Assembly (NCBI GenBank): GCA_900549365.1
Contig: UROD01000004.1
Span: 1 to 28,262 of the forward strand
Direction: 5' to 3'
Length of the DNA stretch: 28,262 nucleotides
From: an uncultured Rickettsiales bacterium
GTDB taxonomy: Bacteria > Pseudomonadota > Alphaproteobacteria > Rs-D84
In this document: positions 15,160 to 22,657 of the stretch, one piece after another
Layout of the letters: each line of letters starts with the position of its first letter
Position numbering within the stretch: the stretch's first letter is position 1
Notes under the pieces: model-generated
Told to the model about the DNA's origin: nothing
Database searches by the model: none
What the model saw: the letters and a program-made list of their open reading frames with translations, nothing else
Position numbers and translations under genes: made by a program

Positions 15160-16083
15160 ATGTCTGAAAACAAATCGCAATGCTTGATGTCATGGATTCT
15201 GTGGCGTCCGCTGAAATTTGCATTGATGTTGTTGGGATTGGGTATCGCGGTTATGATACCATATGAAATCGTTCTGAATACGATTAGTGCTGGGGCCGCA
15301 ATGTGGACGCTGGGGATTTTATCAATTGCCGCATTTGTGTACGCCATATATTCACTGTTTCATCGCCTGCCCCACGATAATCTGGACAGATACAGTTTTG
15401 TTGCATTGGAAAATGCACAGGCATACGTTCTGGCAATGGCGGTATTTATTGCAATGCTGGCCGTTATACAGGCACGATCTTTTTTATTCTCGCTGGTGAT
15501 GATGGGTACGGCGGGCAATGTGATATTCGTGCTGTTGGCGGCGGTGATGTTTGTCGCATACGCGTACCTTGTCGGGTTATCATTGGCAAATGTGTACGCC
15601 AAATTCCGCCGCGGTCGCGCAATGAATATTCCAACATGGAAAATCATTTGCAGTATACCATTTGGTTTTAATTTGATTTGGATTCCAGGGTATATTTTGC
15701 CGGATGAAAAAGCCCCAAAGACACCCGTTATTCCAATTCATGCGCCATGGTATAAAAACCTGACAAACTGGATTGTATCGCGTCCGTCGCGCACAATATT
15801 GGCGTTCGCAATTTTGACATTGTTTACCGGATTTATGTTTGGAATCCAGACGATATTCTGGACATGTGCGGCAATATTACTGTTTTCAATATGGGCATCA
15901 ACCGTTGGCGCAAAACGTTTTTGCAAAAATATTGGTGGCACGTATGCAACCGTTGCCGTGGTGCTAAACATCATTATGATTTTGGCAATATCGGTAATTA
16001 CATATCAACAGATATCACAAATCAGCGCATACGAAAATGTTGCCATAACGGTAACGGACACAACACAAAATATAAACCAGTAA
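15160..16083 (+). CDS. Polytopic membrane protein of unknown function
   Basis: 307 residues with about eight or nine hydrophobic segments (roughly at residues 16-40, 44-67, 88-105, 108-147 as two, 161-181, 212-247 as two, and 262-285). The C-terminus is hydrophilic (NVAITVTDTTQNINQ). A cysteine near the start and an amphipathic loop with several prolines (residues about 180-200) are the only other features. AAGGA precedes ATG 15160. It follows sufC and precedes the AI-2E-family gene on the same strand. I see no transporter or enzyme signature and cannot name a family. Confidence 0.8.
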   Translation: MSENKSQCLMSWILWRPLKFALMLLGLGIAVMIPYEIVLNTISAGAAMWTLGILSIAAFVYAIYSLFHRLPHDNLDRYSFVALENAQAYVLAMAVFIAMLAVIQARSFLFSLVMMGTAGNVIFVLLAAVMFVAYAYLVGLSLANVYAKFRRGRAMNIPTWKIICSIPFGFNLIWIPGYILPDEKAPKTPVIPIHAPWYKNLTNWIVSRPSRTILAFAILTLFTGFMFGIQTIFWTCAAILLFSIWASTVGAKRFCKNIGGTYATVAVVLNIIMILAISVITYQQISQISAYENVAITVTDTTQNINQ

Positions 16084-16087
16084 AAAA

Positions 16088-16112
16088 CGCGCTATGTACA
16101 CCGTATCGCGGC
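16088..16112 (+). repeat. Dispersed 25-bp motif, copy A
   Basis: CGCGCTATGTACACCG plus the following CGGC block, four bases after a TAA stop. It is the most diverged of four copies (the others are 17177-17201, 24905-24928 and 27202-27224). It precedes the AI-2E-family gene. Confidence 0.55.
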
Positions 16113-16125
16113 ACAGGGGGATTTT

Positions 16126-17172
16126 ATGAACGGAATAATTTTACTTGCAGGATTCATTTTTGTTCTTTGGTTGGGACGTGCAATTTTAATCCCATTGTTG
16201 GTTGCAACGTTCCTGTGGTATTTAATAAATGCCATATCTGCCTATTGTCGCAAGGTGTTTCCATTGCGTGATGTAGATGCACGTCGTACGTATCCAATTT
16301 CAGCGGGCGCATTTGATTGGCTGTCTAATATCATAGCCCTGTGCGCGATGGCTGGATTGCTGTATCTGTTTGCATCACAGGTACGCCCGATGTTTTCAGA
16401 ATTACTGGTTGCCCTGCCCGCGATTCAACATAAACTGGTTGAAATTGGCGTCACATTATCTGGCACACTGGGCATCAGATTTGATGCATCACTGTTGCCC
16501 AACGTTACCAGAATCGCCAGCAGTATCGGCACATCACTGGCGGGAATTGCAACATCTGTTGGATTGATTTGCATATACCTGTTGTTTATGTTTGTGGAAC
16601 AGACAACATTTGATAAAAAATTCTCGGCCCTGTTTCCAAATAAAACGCAATTCAAAAAGATGCGTTATATATTGAACAGCATTGATACAAACATGAAAAA
16701 ATACCTGTTTATGAAGACACTGATTTCAGCGGCAACGGGCCTGCTGTCATACCTGTGGTTACACGCCATCGGTTTGGAATTTGCGGGCGTGTGGGCATTT
16801 ATAGTATTCATTGCAAACTATATTCCAACAATCGGCGCAATCGTGGCATGCGGTCTGCCTATTATGTTTTCGTTGGCAACCGCGCAAACATTGCATCAAC
16901 CAATTCTGGTGGCAATCGGTTTGATTGGCCTGCAAATATTACTGGGTAATATCATTGAACCAAAATTGACGGGAAAAACATTGAACCTGTCAACACTGGC
17001 GATATTGATAAACTTGGTATTCTGGGGCATGATTTGGGGTGTTGCCGGTATGTTTTTCAGTGTGCCATTGTTGGTGGCAACATTTATTATCACCGCGCAA
17101 TTTGATTCCACGCGTTGGATTGCGGTACTGTTGTCTGCGGACGGCAAAATTCCGGACAAGCGCGACGAATAA
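16126..17172 (+). CDS. AI-2E family transporter (PerM/YdiK type)
   Basis: 348 residues, typical length. Members of this family (PF01594) are inner-membrane permeases; some export autoinducer-2 and others carry ions or small organics, so the substrate here is unknown. The N-terminus has two hydrophobic segments and the C-terminal half has the characteristic FIANYIPTIGAIVACGLP and NIIEPKLTGKTLNLS, followed by WGMIWGVAGMFFSVPLL. AGGGGG lies eight bases upstream of ATG 16126. Copies of the dispersed 25-bp motif flank the gene on both sides in the same direction. No luxS is visible. Confidence 0.92.
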   Translation: MNGIILLAGFIFVLWLGRAILIPLLVATFLWYLINAISAYCRKVFPLRDVDARRTYPISAGAFDWLSNIIALCAMAGLLYLFASQVRPMFSELLVALPAIQHKLVEIGVTLSGTLGIRFDASLLPNVTRIASSIGTSLAGIATSVGLICIYLLFMFVEQTTFDKKFSALFPNKTQFKKMRYILNSIDTNMKKYLFMKTLISAATGLLSYLWLHAIGLEFAGVWAFIVFIANYIPTIGAIVACGLPIMFSLATAQTLHQPILVAIGLIGLQILLGNIIEPKLTGKTLNLSTLAILINLVFWGMIWGVAGMFFSVPLLVATFIITAQFDSTRWIAVLLSADGKIPDKRDE

Positions 17173-17176
17173 AAAT

Positions 17177-17201
17177 CGCGCTATGTGCATTGAATCTGGG
17201 C
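17177..17201 (+). repeat. Dispersed 25-bp motif, copy B
   Basis: CGCGCTATGTGCATTGAATC followed by TGGGC, five bases after the stop of the AI-2E-family gene. A T run follows, so it may double as part of a transcript end. Confidence 0.7.
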
Positions 17202-17209
17202 TTTTTTGA

Positions 17210-17659
17210 TTATTGCGCGCGACGCATCATGGCGATTGCGTTTTCTAAAATCACGCGCGCAGATTCTGAATCCAGTTTTGTTTTTATGTCCCCGCGGCGC
17301 ACACATCCCATGTCATCTTGGGCGGCGATACTGGAATAACTCTCGTCAATAAATGCGATGGGAATTTCGGTCAGTTTTTCAATCGCCGTCGCGCAATCAC
17401 GAACGCGCGCGGTCGTGTCTGATTCCGTGCCATCGCCATGCAACGGCAAACCAATGATAATTCCAACCGCGTGTTCCGCAATGGCCACATCAACGATTTT
17501 GGGCGGAATGTCATTTGGATTTTTTACGACAATTTGTGGTCGCATAAACAAAAATTCACGCGATGCGTCCGACACAGCAACGCCTGTACGCGTCGCGCCC
17601 CAATCAATTCCAACTATGCGCCCACTGCGCGGAAAACCCTTGAAATCTGGCAGAATCAT
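17210..17659 (-). CDS. ruvX: Putative pre-16S rRNA nuclease RuvX (YqgF)
   Basis: 149 residues, the usual length. RuvX/YqgF is an RNase H-like enzyme needed for 16S rRNA 5' maturation. The motifs are GIDWGATRTGVAVSD (first catalytic Asp about residue 19), GLPLHGDGTESDT, FIDESYSSIAAQ and the final DSESARVILENAI. ATG 17659 is preceded by GAGGA. It is divergent from gatC with overlapping promoters, and its 3' end meets the AI-2E-family gene's downstream motif. Confidence 0.93.
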   Translation of the reverse strand: MILPDFKGFPRSGRIVGIDWGATRTGVAVSDASREFLFMRPQIVVKNPNDIPPKIVDVAIAEHAVGIIIGLPLHGDGTESDTTARVRDCATAIEKLTEIPIAFIDESYSSIAAQDDMGCVRRGDIKTKLDSESARVILENAIAMMRRAQ

Positions 17660-17667
17660 TGTATAAT
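17640..17667 (+). promoter_or_regulatory. gatC promoter
   Basis: TTGAAA (17640-17645) and a consensus TATAAT (17662-17667) are separated by 16 bases, overlapping the 5' end of ruvX. It would drive gatC-gatA. Confidence 0.7.
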
Positions 17668-17680
17668 TTCCTCTGATTAA

Positions 17681-17709
17681 ATAATAGGATTAGAAATGGC
17701 GTTTAGCAA
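17681..17709 (-). promoter_or_regulatory. ruvX promoter
   Basis: On the minus strand, TTGCTA (17704-17709) and TATTAT (17681-17686) are separated by 17 bases. The -35 lies inside gatC codons, so the two divergent promoters interlock. Confidence 0.55.
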
Positions 17710-17992
17710 GCAACAATTACAGAAATTTGCCAATCTGATTAGAATCGAAATTTCTGATGAAAAACTGGAACAAATGAATATTGATTCCGTGATTGATTGG
17801 CTGGACAAATTACAGAAAATCGATACCCGCGGTGTTGAACCAATGTTAAACCCAGCGCAGCATACATTACCTCGGCGCGCGGACGTGGTTACCGACGGAA
17901 ATATTCGCGACGCGGTCATGGCCAACACCCCTGACAAGGCGGGCGTATCACGTGGTTATTTTGCAGTACCCAAGGTTATGGATGGTGAATAA
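17696..17992 (+). CDS. gatC: Asp/Glu-tRNA amidotransferase subunit GatC
   Basis: 98 residues, normal length. GatC holds GatA and GatB together in the complex that converts Glu-tRNA(Gln) and Asp-tRNA(Asn) to the amide forms. The N-terminal helical half (FANLIRIEISDEKLEQM, VIDWLDKLQKID) and the extended C-terminal belt (VSRGYFAVPKVMDGE) fit the family. ATG 17696 follows AGGA. It is one base from the gatA start. Confidence 0.95.
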   Translation: MAFSKQQLQKFANLIRIEISDEKLEQMNIDSVIDWLDKLQKIDTRGVEPMLNPAQHTLPRRADVVTDGNIRDAVMANTPDKAGVSRGYFAVPKVMDGE

Positions 17993-17993
17993 A

Positions 17994-19460
17994 ATGATTG
18001 ATTTAACGATTACACAGGCATTACAAAAATTAAAATCACGCGCCATCAGCGCAACTGAATTGACACGTGCATATTTGAACCGAATTGAAAAATTTGGTGA
18101 AAAATTAAATTGCTATATTACAACAACACCTGACCGCGCGTTGGCGGATGCCGCCGCCGCGGACGCACGCTATGCCGATGGCACGGCCGGCGCATTGGAC
18201 GGTATTCCAATCGGGATGAAGGATTTATTTGCCACACGTGGCATTCGTACAACTGCGGCATCACGCATGTTGGAAAACTTTGTTCCAGAATATGAATCAA
18301 CTGTTTCCCAAAAATTTATTGATGCGGGTACTGTTTTGCTGGGCAAAACCAACTTGGACGAATTTGCCATGGGCACATTCAGCAAAACCAGTTTCTTTGG
18401 TGCCCCTGTTAATCCATGGCAACTGTCGCGTCATTTAACCGCGGGCGGGTCATCTGGCGGCTCAACCAGTGCCGTCGCCGGCGGCTTGGCCATGGCGGCA
18501 ACAGGAACTGATACGGGTGGTTCAATTCGTTTTCCGTCTGCAATTACGGGTCTGGTTGGTATGAAACCAACCTATGGTCTGTGCAGCCGTTGGGGTTGCG
18601 TCGCATTCGCGTCCAGTTTGGATACCCCTGGTCCGATTGCCCGCACCGCCGATGATGCCGCATTGATGTTGTCTGTGATGGCGGGGCACGATTCAAAAGA
18701 TTCCACCAGCGCAGAAAATGGTTTCGCTGTTGATGGCGAATTAAAGCCAATTATTGGTGATGGCAAAAAATTACGCGTCGGCGTTATCAAAGAATTTGCA
18801 GGTGTACAGATATCGCCAGACATGAAACGCTTGTTTGATGCACGCATCGCAGATTTGAAATCTGCGGGTGCCGAAATCATCGAAGTTTCTATTCCAAATA
18901 TTTTGGACGCATTGGCGGCATATTATATCATCGCACCAGCCGAGGCATCATCAAACTTGGCCCGCTATGACGGTATGCGCTATGGCCTGCGTGTCGAAGG
19001 GGCGGATTTAATTGACACATACAAAAAAACGCGCGCTGCTGGATTTGGGACAGAGGTTCAACGTCGTATGATTGTTGGTACGGCGGTTCTGTCCAGCGAA
19101 TCGTACGAAGTATATTTCATGCAGGCCGCACGTGTTCGCCGCATGATTGCTGATAGTTTTGCAAACGCATTTGACCAGTGTGATTTGATTATTTGTCCGG
19201 CCAGTGCTGGGACAGCCATGCCATTGGATTCAGATCTGACACCATTGGAATACTATGCATTGGATTTGTTCACCGTTGCAATGAATTTGGCGGGTGTGCC
19301 TGCATGCAGCGTACCTGCGGGGTTGGCTGAAAATGGTCTGCCCTTGGGTTTACAAATAGTTGGGCGTCGCTTTGACGATATGCGTGTTTTGCAGTTGGCA
19401 AAACATATCCAAGAATTTAGTGGTGTTGACAACAGACCAACTATAATTATGGGGGAATAA
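17994..19460 (+). CDS. gatA: Asp/Glu-tRNA amidotransferase subunit GatA
   Basis: 488 residues from ATG 17994, chosen because homologues begin near MIDLTITQAL; an upstream in-frame ATG overlaps gatC. GatA is the amidase-fold subunit that releases ammonia from glutamine. The catalytic triad is visible: Lys76 (GIPIGMKDLF), the cis-Ser in GGSSGGS (about residues 151-157) and the nucleophile Ser177 (GTDTGGSIRFP). The ammonia is passed to GatB. The gene overlaps nothing but lies one base from gatC. gatB lies 160 bases away, beyond an opposite-strand tRNA gene. Confidence 0.97.
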   Translation: MIDLTITQALQKLKSRAISATELTRAYLNRIEKFGEKLNCYITTTPDRALADAAAADARYADGTAGALDGIPIGMKDLFATRGIRTTAASRMLENFVPEYESTVSQKFIDAGTVLLGKTNLDEFAMGTFSKTSFFGAPVNPWQLSRHLTAGGSSGGSTSAVAGGLAMAATGTDTGGSIRFPSAITGLVGMKPTYGLCSRWGCVAFASSLDTPGPIARTADDAALMLSVMAGHDSKDSTSAENGFAVDGELKPIIGDGKKLRVGVIKEFAGVQISPDMKRLFDARIADLKSAGAEIIEVSIPNILDALAAYYIIAPAEASSNLARYDGMRYGLRVEGADLIDTYKKTRAAGFGTEVQRRMIVGTAVLSSESYEVYFMQAARVRRMIADSFANAFDQCDLIICPASAGTAMPLDSDLTPLEYYALDLFTVAMNLAGVPACSVPAGLAENGLPLGLQIVGRRFDDMRVLQLAKHIQEFSGVDNRPTIIMGE

Positions 19461-19482
19461 AAAAAGCGCGCATCACGCACGC
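19459..19482 (-). terminator. tRNA-Phe terminator
   Basis: On the minus strand GCGTGCG and TGCGCGC (19466-19482) form a seven-base stem with two G·T pairs, followed by a run of T (A run 19459-19465 on plus). It overlaps the gatA stop codon. Confidence 0.65.
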
Positions 19483-19493
19483 ACAAATAAAAA

Positions 19494-19569
19494 TGGTGGC
19501 TAGGAACGGAATCGAACCGCTGACACAGGGATTTTCAGTCCCTTGCTCTACCAACTGAGCTACCTAGCC
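19494..19569 (-). tRNA. tRNA-Phe: tRNA-Phe (anticodon GAA)
   Basis: 76 bases with a complete cloverleaf. The acceptor stem is GGCTAGG with CCTAGCC, the D arm GCTCAGTTGGTAGAGC, and the anticodon stem AGGGA/TCCCT with loop CTGAAAA (anticodon GAA). The T arm contains TTCGATT. Discriminator A and CCA are encoded. It lies antisense between gatA and gatB. Confidence 0.97.
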
Positions 19570-19579
19570 AACGGACGCC

Positions 19580-19608
19580 ATAATAAGATACGAAAAGACA
19601 AAAAGCAA
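19580..19608 (-). promoter_or_regulatory. tRNA-Phe promoter
   Basis: On the minus strand, TTGCTT (19603-19608) and TATTAT (19580-19585) are separated by 17 bases, placing the start a few bases before the mature tRNA 5' end. The -35 overlaps the gatB ribosome-binding site on the other strand. Confidence 0.65.
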
Positions 19609-19621
19609 GGAAAAATAAAAA

Positions 19622-21145
19622 ATGTTTACGATAAAGGGCAAAACAGGTGATTGGGAATTAGTTATTGGTTTGGAAACACATATCGAAGTGTTATCTAAAT
19701 CCAAACTGTTCAGTGGCGCATCGGCGGACTATAATCCAACGATTGCCCCAAACACACAGGTTTCAATGGTTGATGTGGCAATGCCTGGTATGTTGCCGGT
19801 ACTGAATGAATATTGTGTTGAACAAGCCATAAAAATGGGACTGGGGCTGAATGCTGAAATATCACGCCACAGCAAATTTGCACGTAAACAATATTTCTAT
19901 CCCGACCTGCCCCAAGGGTATCAGATTTCGCAACCCGCCGAAGAACCGCCGGTTGTTGGTCGTGGCTGGGTTGAAATCATGGGCGACGATGGCAATCCTA
20001 AAAAGATTTTGATTGAACGCGCGCATTTGGAACAAGACGCCGGTAAATTGAAACACGATGTTCATCCAACAAAATCGTTTGCGGACTATAACCGCACAGG
20101 TGTTGCACTGTTGGAAATCGTGACATTCTTGGACGTAAAAAATCCAGAAAACAATTCATATATTTCGTCCCCAGACGAGGCCGAACGTTACCTGCGTGAA
20201 ATTCGCGAAATCGCGCGCGCTTTGGGCGTGTCCAAGGCCAATATGGAAGAAGGTTCTATGCGTGCAGACGTAAACGTATCTGTGCGTCCTGTTGGCGACA
20301 AAAAATTCAGAACTCGTACTGAAACGAAAAACATGGTGTCTTTCAAATTTATTAAATCTGCTATTGAGTACGAGGCGCGTCGTCAAATAGAAATCTATGA
20401 AAACGGCGGTACTGTATCACAGGACACAATGCGTTATAACCAGGGCGACGGCACAACATCTGTAATGCGCAGCAAAGAAGATGCACTGGATTACCGTTAT
20501 TTTCCAGACCCCGATTTACTGCCCTTGGATATCACCGATGAACAAATAGATAACATCAGAAAAACAATGCCTGAATTACCTGCTGCGACACGCGCACGGT
20601 ATATCAATGAATACGGATTATCAGAATATGATGCGGCACGTTTAACAGAAACAACAGATATTTCCAAATGGTTTGATGCCGCCGTTGGTGGCAATGCGGC
20701 GCGCGCAAAACCGATTGCAAACTGGCTGATATCTGAACTGTTTGCACACCCAGAAAATTGGGATGTAAAAAACGCTGTGGATACACCTGACAGCGGCACA
20801 CAGAGAATTATTCGCCCATCAGATTTAGCGGAATTGGTTGATATGATTGCATCAAATGAAATCAATGGGAAACAGGCCAAAGATATCTTTATCAAAATGC
20901 TGGATGGCGAACAAGGGACGCCTCGCGAAATCGCAGATAAATTTGGAATGAAACAAATTACTGACACATCTGCAATAGAGGCCGCAGTCGACGAAGTCAT
21001 CGCCGCATCTGCACCACAGGTTGCCCAGTACAAGGCAGGCAAAACAGGTTTGTTGGGCTTCTTTGTGGGTGGCGTAATGCGCGCCACACATGGCAAGGCA
21101 AACCCATCCGTCGTGAACGAAATCTTGTTACGGAAATTATCATAA
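19622..21145 (+). CDS. gatB: Asp/Glu-tRNA amidotransferase subunit GatB
   Basis: 507 residues. GatB activates the Glu or Asp on the misacylated tRNA with ATP and amidates it. The N-terminal catalytic domain shows WELVIGLETHIEVLSKSKLF, RKQYFYPDLPQGYQISQ, ERAHLEQDAGKL, YNRTGVALLEIVT and NMEEGSMRADVNVSVRP; the last sits by the family's metal and tRNA site. The C-terminal helical and YqeY-like tail (from about KDIFIKMLDGEQGTPREIAD) binds tRNA. AAGGA lies about 11 bases upstream. It is the first gene of gatB, the small ORF and miaB. Confidence 0.97.
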   Translation: MFTIKGKTGDWELVIGLETHIEVLSKSKLFSGASADYNPTIAPNTQVSMVDVAMPGMLPVLNEYCVEQAIKMGLGLNAEISRHSKFARKQYFYPDLPQGYQISQPAEEPPVVGRGWVEIMGDDGNPKKILIERAHLEQDAGKLKHDVHPTKSFADYNRTGVALLEIVTFLDVKNPENNSYISSPDEAERYLREIREIARALGVSKANMEEGSMRADVNVSVRPVGDKKFRTRTETKNMVSFKFIKSAIEYEARRQIEIYENGGTVSQDTMRYNQGDGTTSVMRSKEDALDYRYFPDPDLLPLDITDEQIDNIRKTMPELPAATRARYINEYGLSEYDAARLTETTDISKWFDAAVGGNAARAKPIANWLISELFAHPENWDVKNAVDTPDSGTQRIIRPSDLAELVDMIASNEINGKQAKDIFIKMLDGEQGTPREIADKFGMKQITDTSAIEAAVDEVIAASAPQVAQYKAGKTGLLGFFVGGVMRATHGKANPSVVNEILLRKLS

Positions 21146-21169
21146 CAATAAAAACCAAAAGGACACACA

Positions 21170-21343
21170 ATGAAAATAGTTGATATCGTTGACAATAATA
21201 TAATCACCGGTGTTCGTTATGGCACGATTGATGTTCATGCCCCCGAAATCCCACGCGATGCCGCACGCGCATACGCCCGCGCTCAACGCGTTCAGGCAAC
21301 GCGCAACAAAAAAATCCGCAAAGAACATACAAAACAAAAATAA
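21170..21343 (+). CDS. Small basic protein of unknown function between gatB and miaB
   Basis: A 57-residue frame starts at ATG 21170, seven bases after AAGGA, and ends at TAA 21343, ten bases before miaB. The N-terminal third is mixed (MKIVDIVDNNIITGVRYGTI). The rest is helical and strongly basic (RAYARAQRVQATRNKKIRK, then EHTKQK). The good ribosome-binding site, tight spacing and full use of the gap argue that it is real. The basic tail suggests RNA, DNA or ribosome contact; that is inference. No family recognised. Confidence 0.7.
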   Translation: MKIVDIVDNNIITGVRYGTIDVHAPEIPRDAARAYARAQRVQATRNKKIRKEHTKQK

Positions 21344-21352
21344 AGTTTAGAT

Positions 21353-22654
21353 ATGCAGAAATTCTTTATCCAGACATTTGGCTGTCAGATGAATGTCTAT
21401 GACGGCCAGCGTATTGCGGCAATGTTATCAGCGCGCGGATTAACACAAACTGATAATCTTGCCGATGCCGACATTATTATATTGAATACATGTGCCGTCC
21501 GCGCCAAGGCAACGGATAAAGTTTTCTCTGCACTGGGACGTGTACGCAAGGCAAAAAAGCCCTCTGCCCTGTTTGGCATTGTTGGTTGCGTCGCGCGCGA
21601 ATCTGGGGCGGACGCATTTCGTCGTATTCCAGATTTGAATTTCGTATTGGGGCCACAAAGTTATCACAAATTGCCCGAAATTTTGGACAACCCCGATGCA
21701 CGTTTGTTGAATATTGACTTGGGCGGTCTGGAAAAATTTGATGAATTACCACAAATGACACGCAGCCCCGTTGTCGCATACATTCCAATCCAAGAGGGTT
21801 GCAATCACTGTTGCACATACTGCATTGTTCCATACACCCGTGGTCGCGAGGTTTCGCGTCCATATGATGATATTATGCGCGACGTTGCGCACGCCGCAAA
21901 CACTGGCGCGATTGAAATATGTTTTTTGGGGCAAAACGTCAATGGCTATAAATACACAGACGAAAATGGCACGTTGTGGCGTCTGTCGGATTTAATCCGC
22001 GCAACTGCAAAATTAGACGCCATTAAACGTATACGCTTTACGTCCAGTTATCCAACCGAAATGACCGACGATTTGATTGAAATGTTTGCAATCGAACCAA
22101 AGTTATTGCCTTTTTTGAATATGCCTATACAAAGCGGGTCGCCCAATGTATTGACAAGAATGAACCGTCCGTATTCACTGAATCTATATATAGATATAGT
22201 TGACAAATTACGTCGCGCCCGTCCGGACATTCAGATTTCCAGTGACTTTATTGTTGGGTTTCCTGGCGAAACCGATGACGATTTTGACCAGACAATGCAA
22301 ATCGCCAAACAAATAAAATATATCAATTCATACTCATTCAAATATTCGCCCCGCCCACATACCGCGGCCGCGCTTATGCCAGACCAGATACCCGAAAACA
22401 TCAAGGCCGTGCGTCTGGCCAAACTGGACGGCTATCTGAATGAATTACAGCGTGATTTTAACACCGCATGCATTGGACGCATTTTACCCTGTCTGTGCGA
22501 AGGGTCTGATAAAACCGGTCGCCATATGATATACCGCACACCATATATGCAACAATGCGTGGTTGATGCAGATGCCGCTGCCCCAACAATGGCAAATATA
22601 AAAATCACCGCCGCGAACAAGGCATCCCTGCGCGGCGAATTGGTGACGGAATAA
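21353..22654 (+). CDS. miaB: tRNA-2-methylthio-N6-dimethylallyladenosine synthase MiaB
   Basis: 433 residues. MiaB is a radical SAM methylthiotransferase that adds the 2-methylthio group to i6A37 of tRNAs reading UNN codons; tRNA-Phe, encoded nearby, is a typical substrate. The N-terminal cluster cysteines are Cys11 (FGCQMN), Cys47 (NTCAVR) and Cys79 (VGCVARE). The radical SAM triad is Cys150, Cys154 and Cys157 (GCNHCCTYC), with an extra Cys153 inside the motif. SSDFIVGFPGETDDDF is also typical, and a TRAM-like domain ends the protein. The ribosome-binding site is weak. It is convergent with the autotransporter-like gene, three bases apart. Confidence 0.95.
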   Translation: MQKFFIQTFGCQMNVYDGQRIAAMLSARGLTQTDNLADADIIILNTCAVRAKATDKVFSALGRVRKAKKPSALFGIVGCVARESGADAFRRIPDLNFVLGPQSYHKLPEILDNPDARLLNIDLGGLEKFDELPQMTRSPVVAYIPIQEGCNHCCTYCIVPYTRGREVSRPYDDIMRDVAHAANTGAIEICFLGQNVNGYKYTDENGTLWRLSDLIRATAKLDAIKRIRFTSSYPTEMTDDLIEMFAIEPKLLPFLNMPIQSGSPNVLTRMNRPYSLNLYIDIVDKLRRARPDIQISSDFIVGFPGETDDDFDQTMQIAKQIKYINSYSFKYSPRPHTAAALMPDQIPENIKAVRLAKLDGYLNELQRDFNTACIGRILPCLCEGSDKTGRHMIYRTPYMQQCVVDADAAAPTMANIKITAANKASLRGELVTE

Positions 22655-22657
22655 AAA

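Noticed and set aside
19494..19569. tRNA-Phe as an integration site of a genomic island
   Set aside because: No integrase, no repeat of the tRNA 3' end, and core gat genes on both sides.
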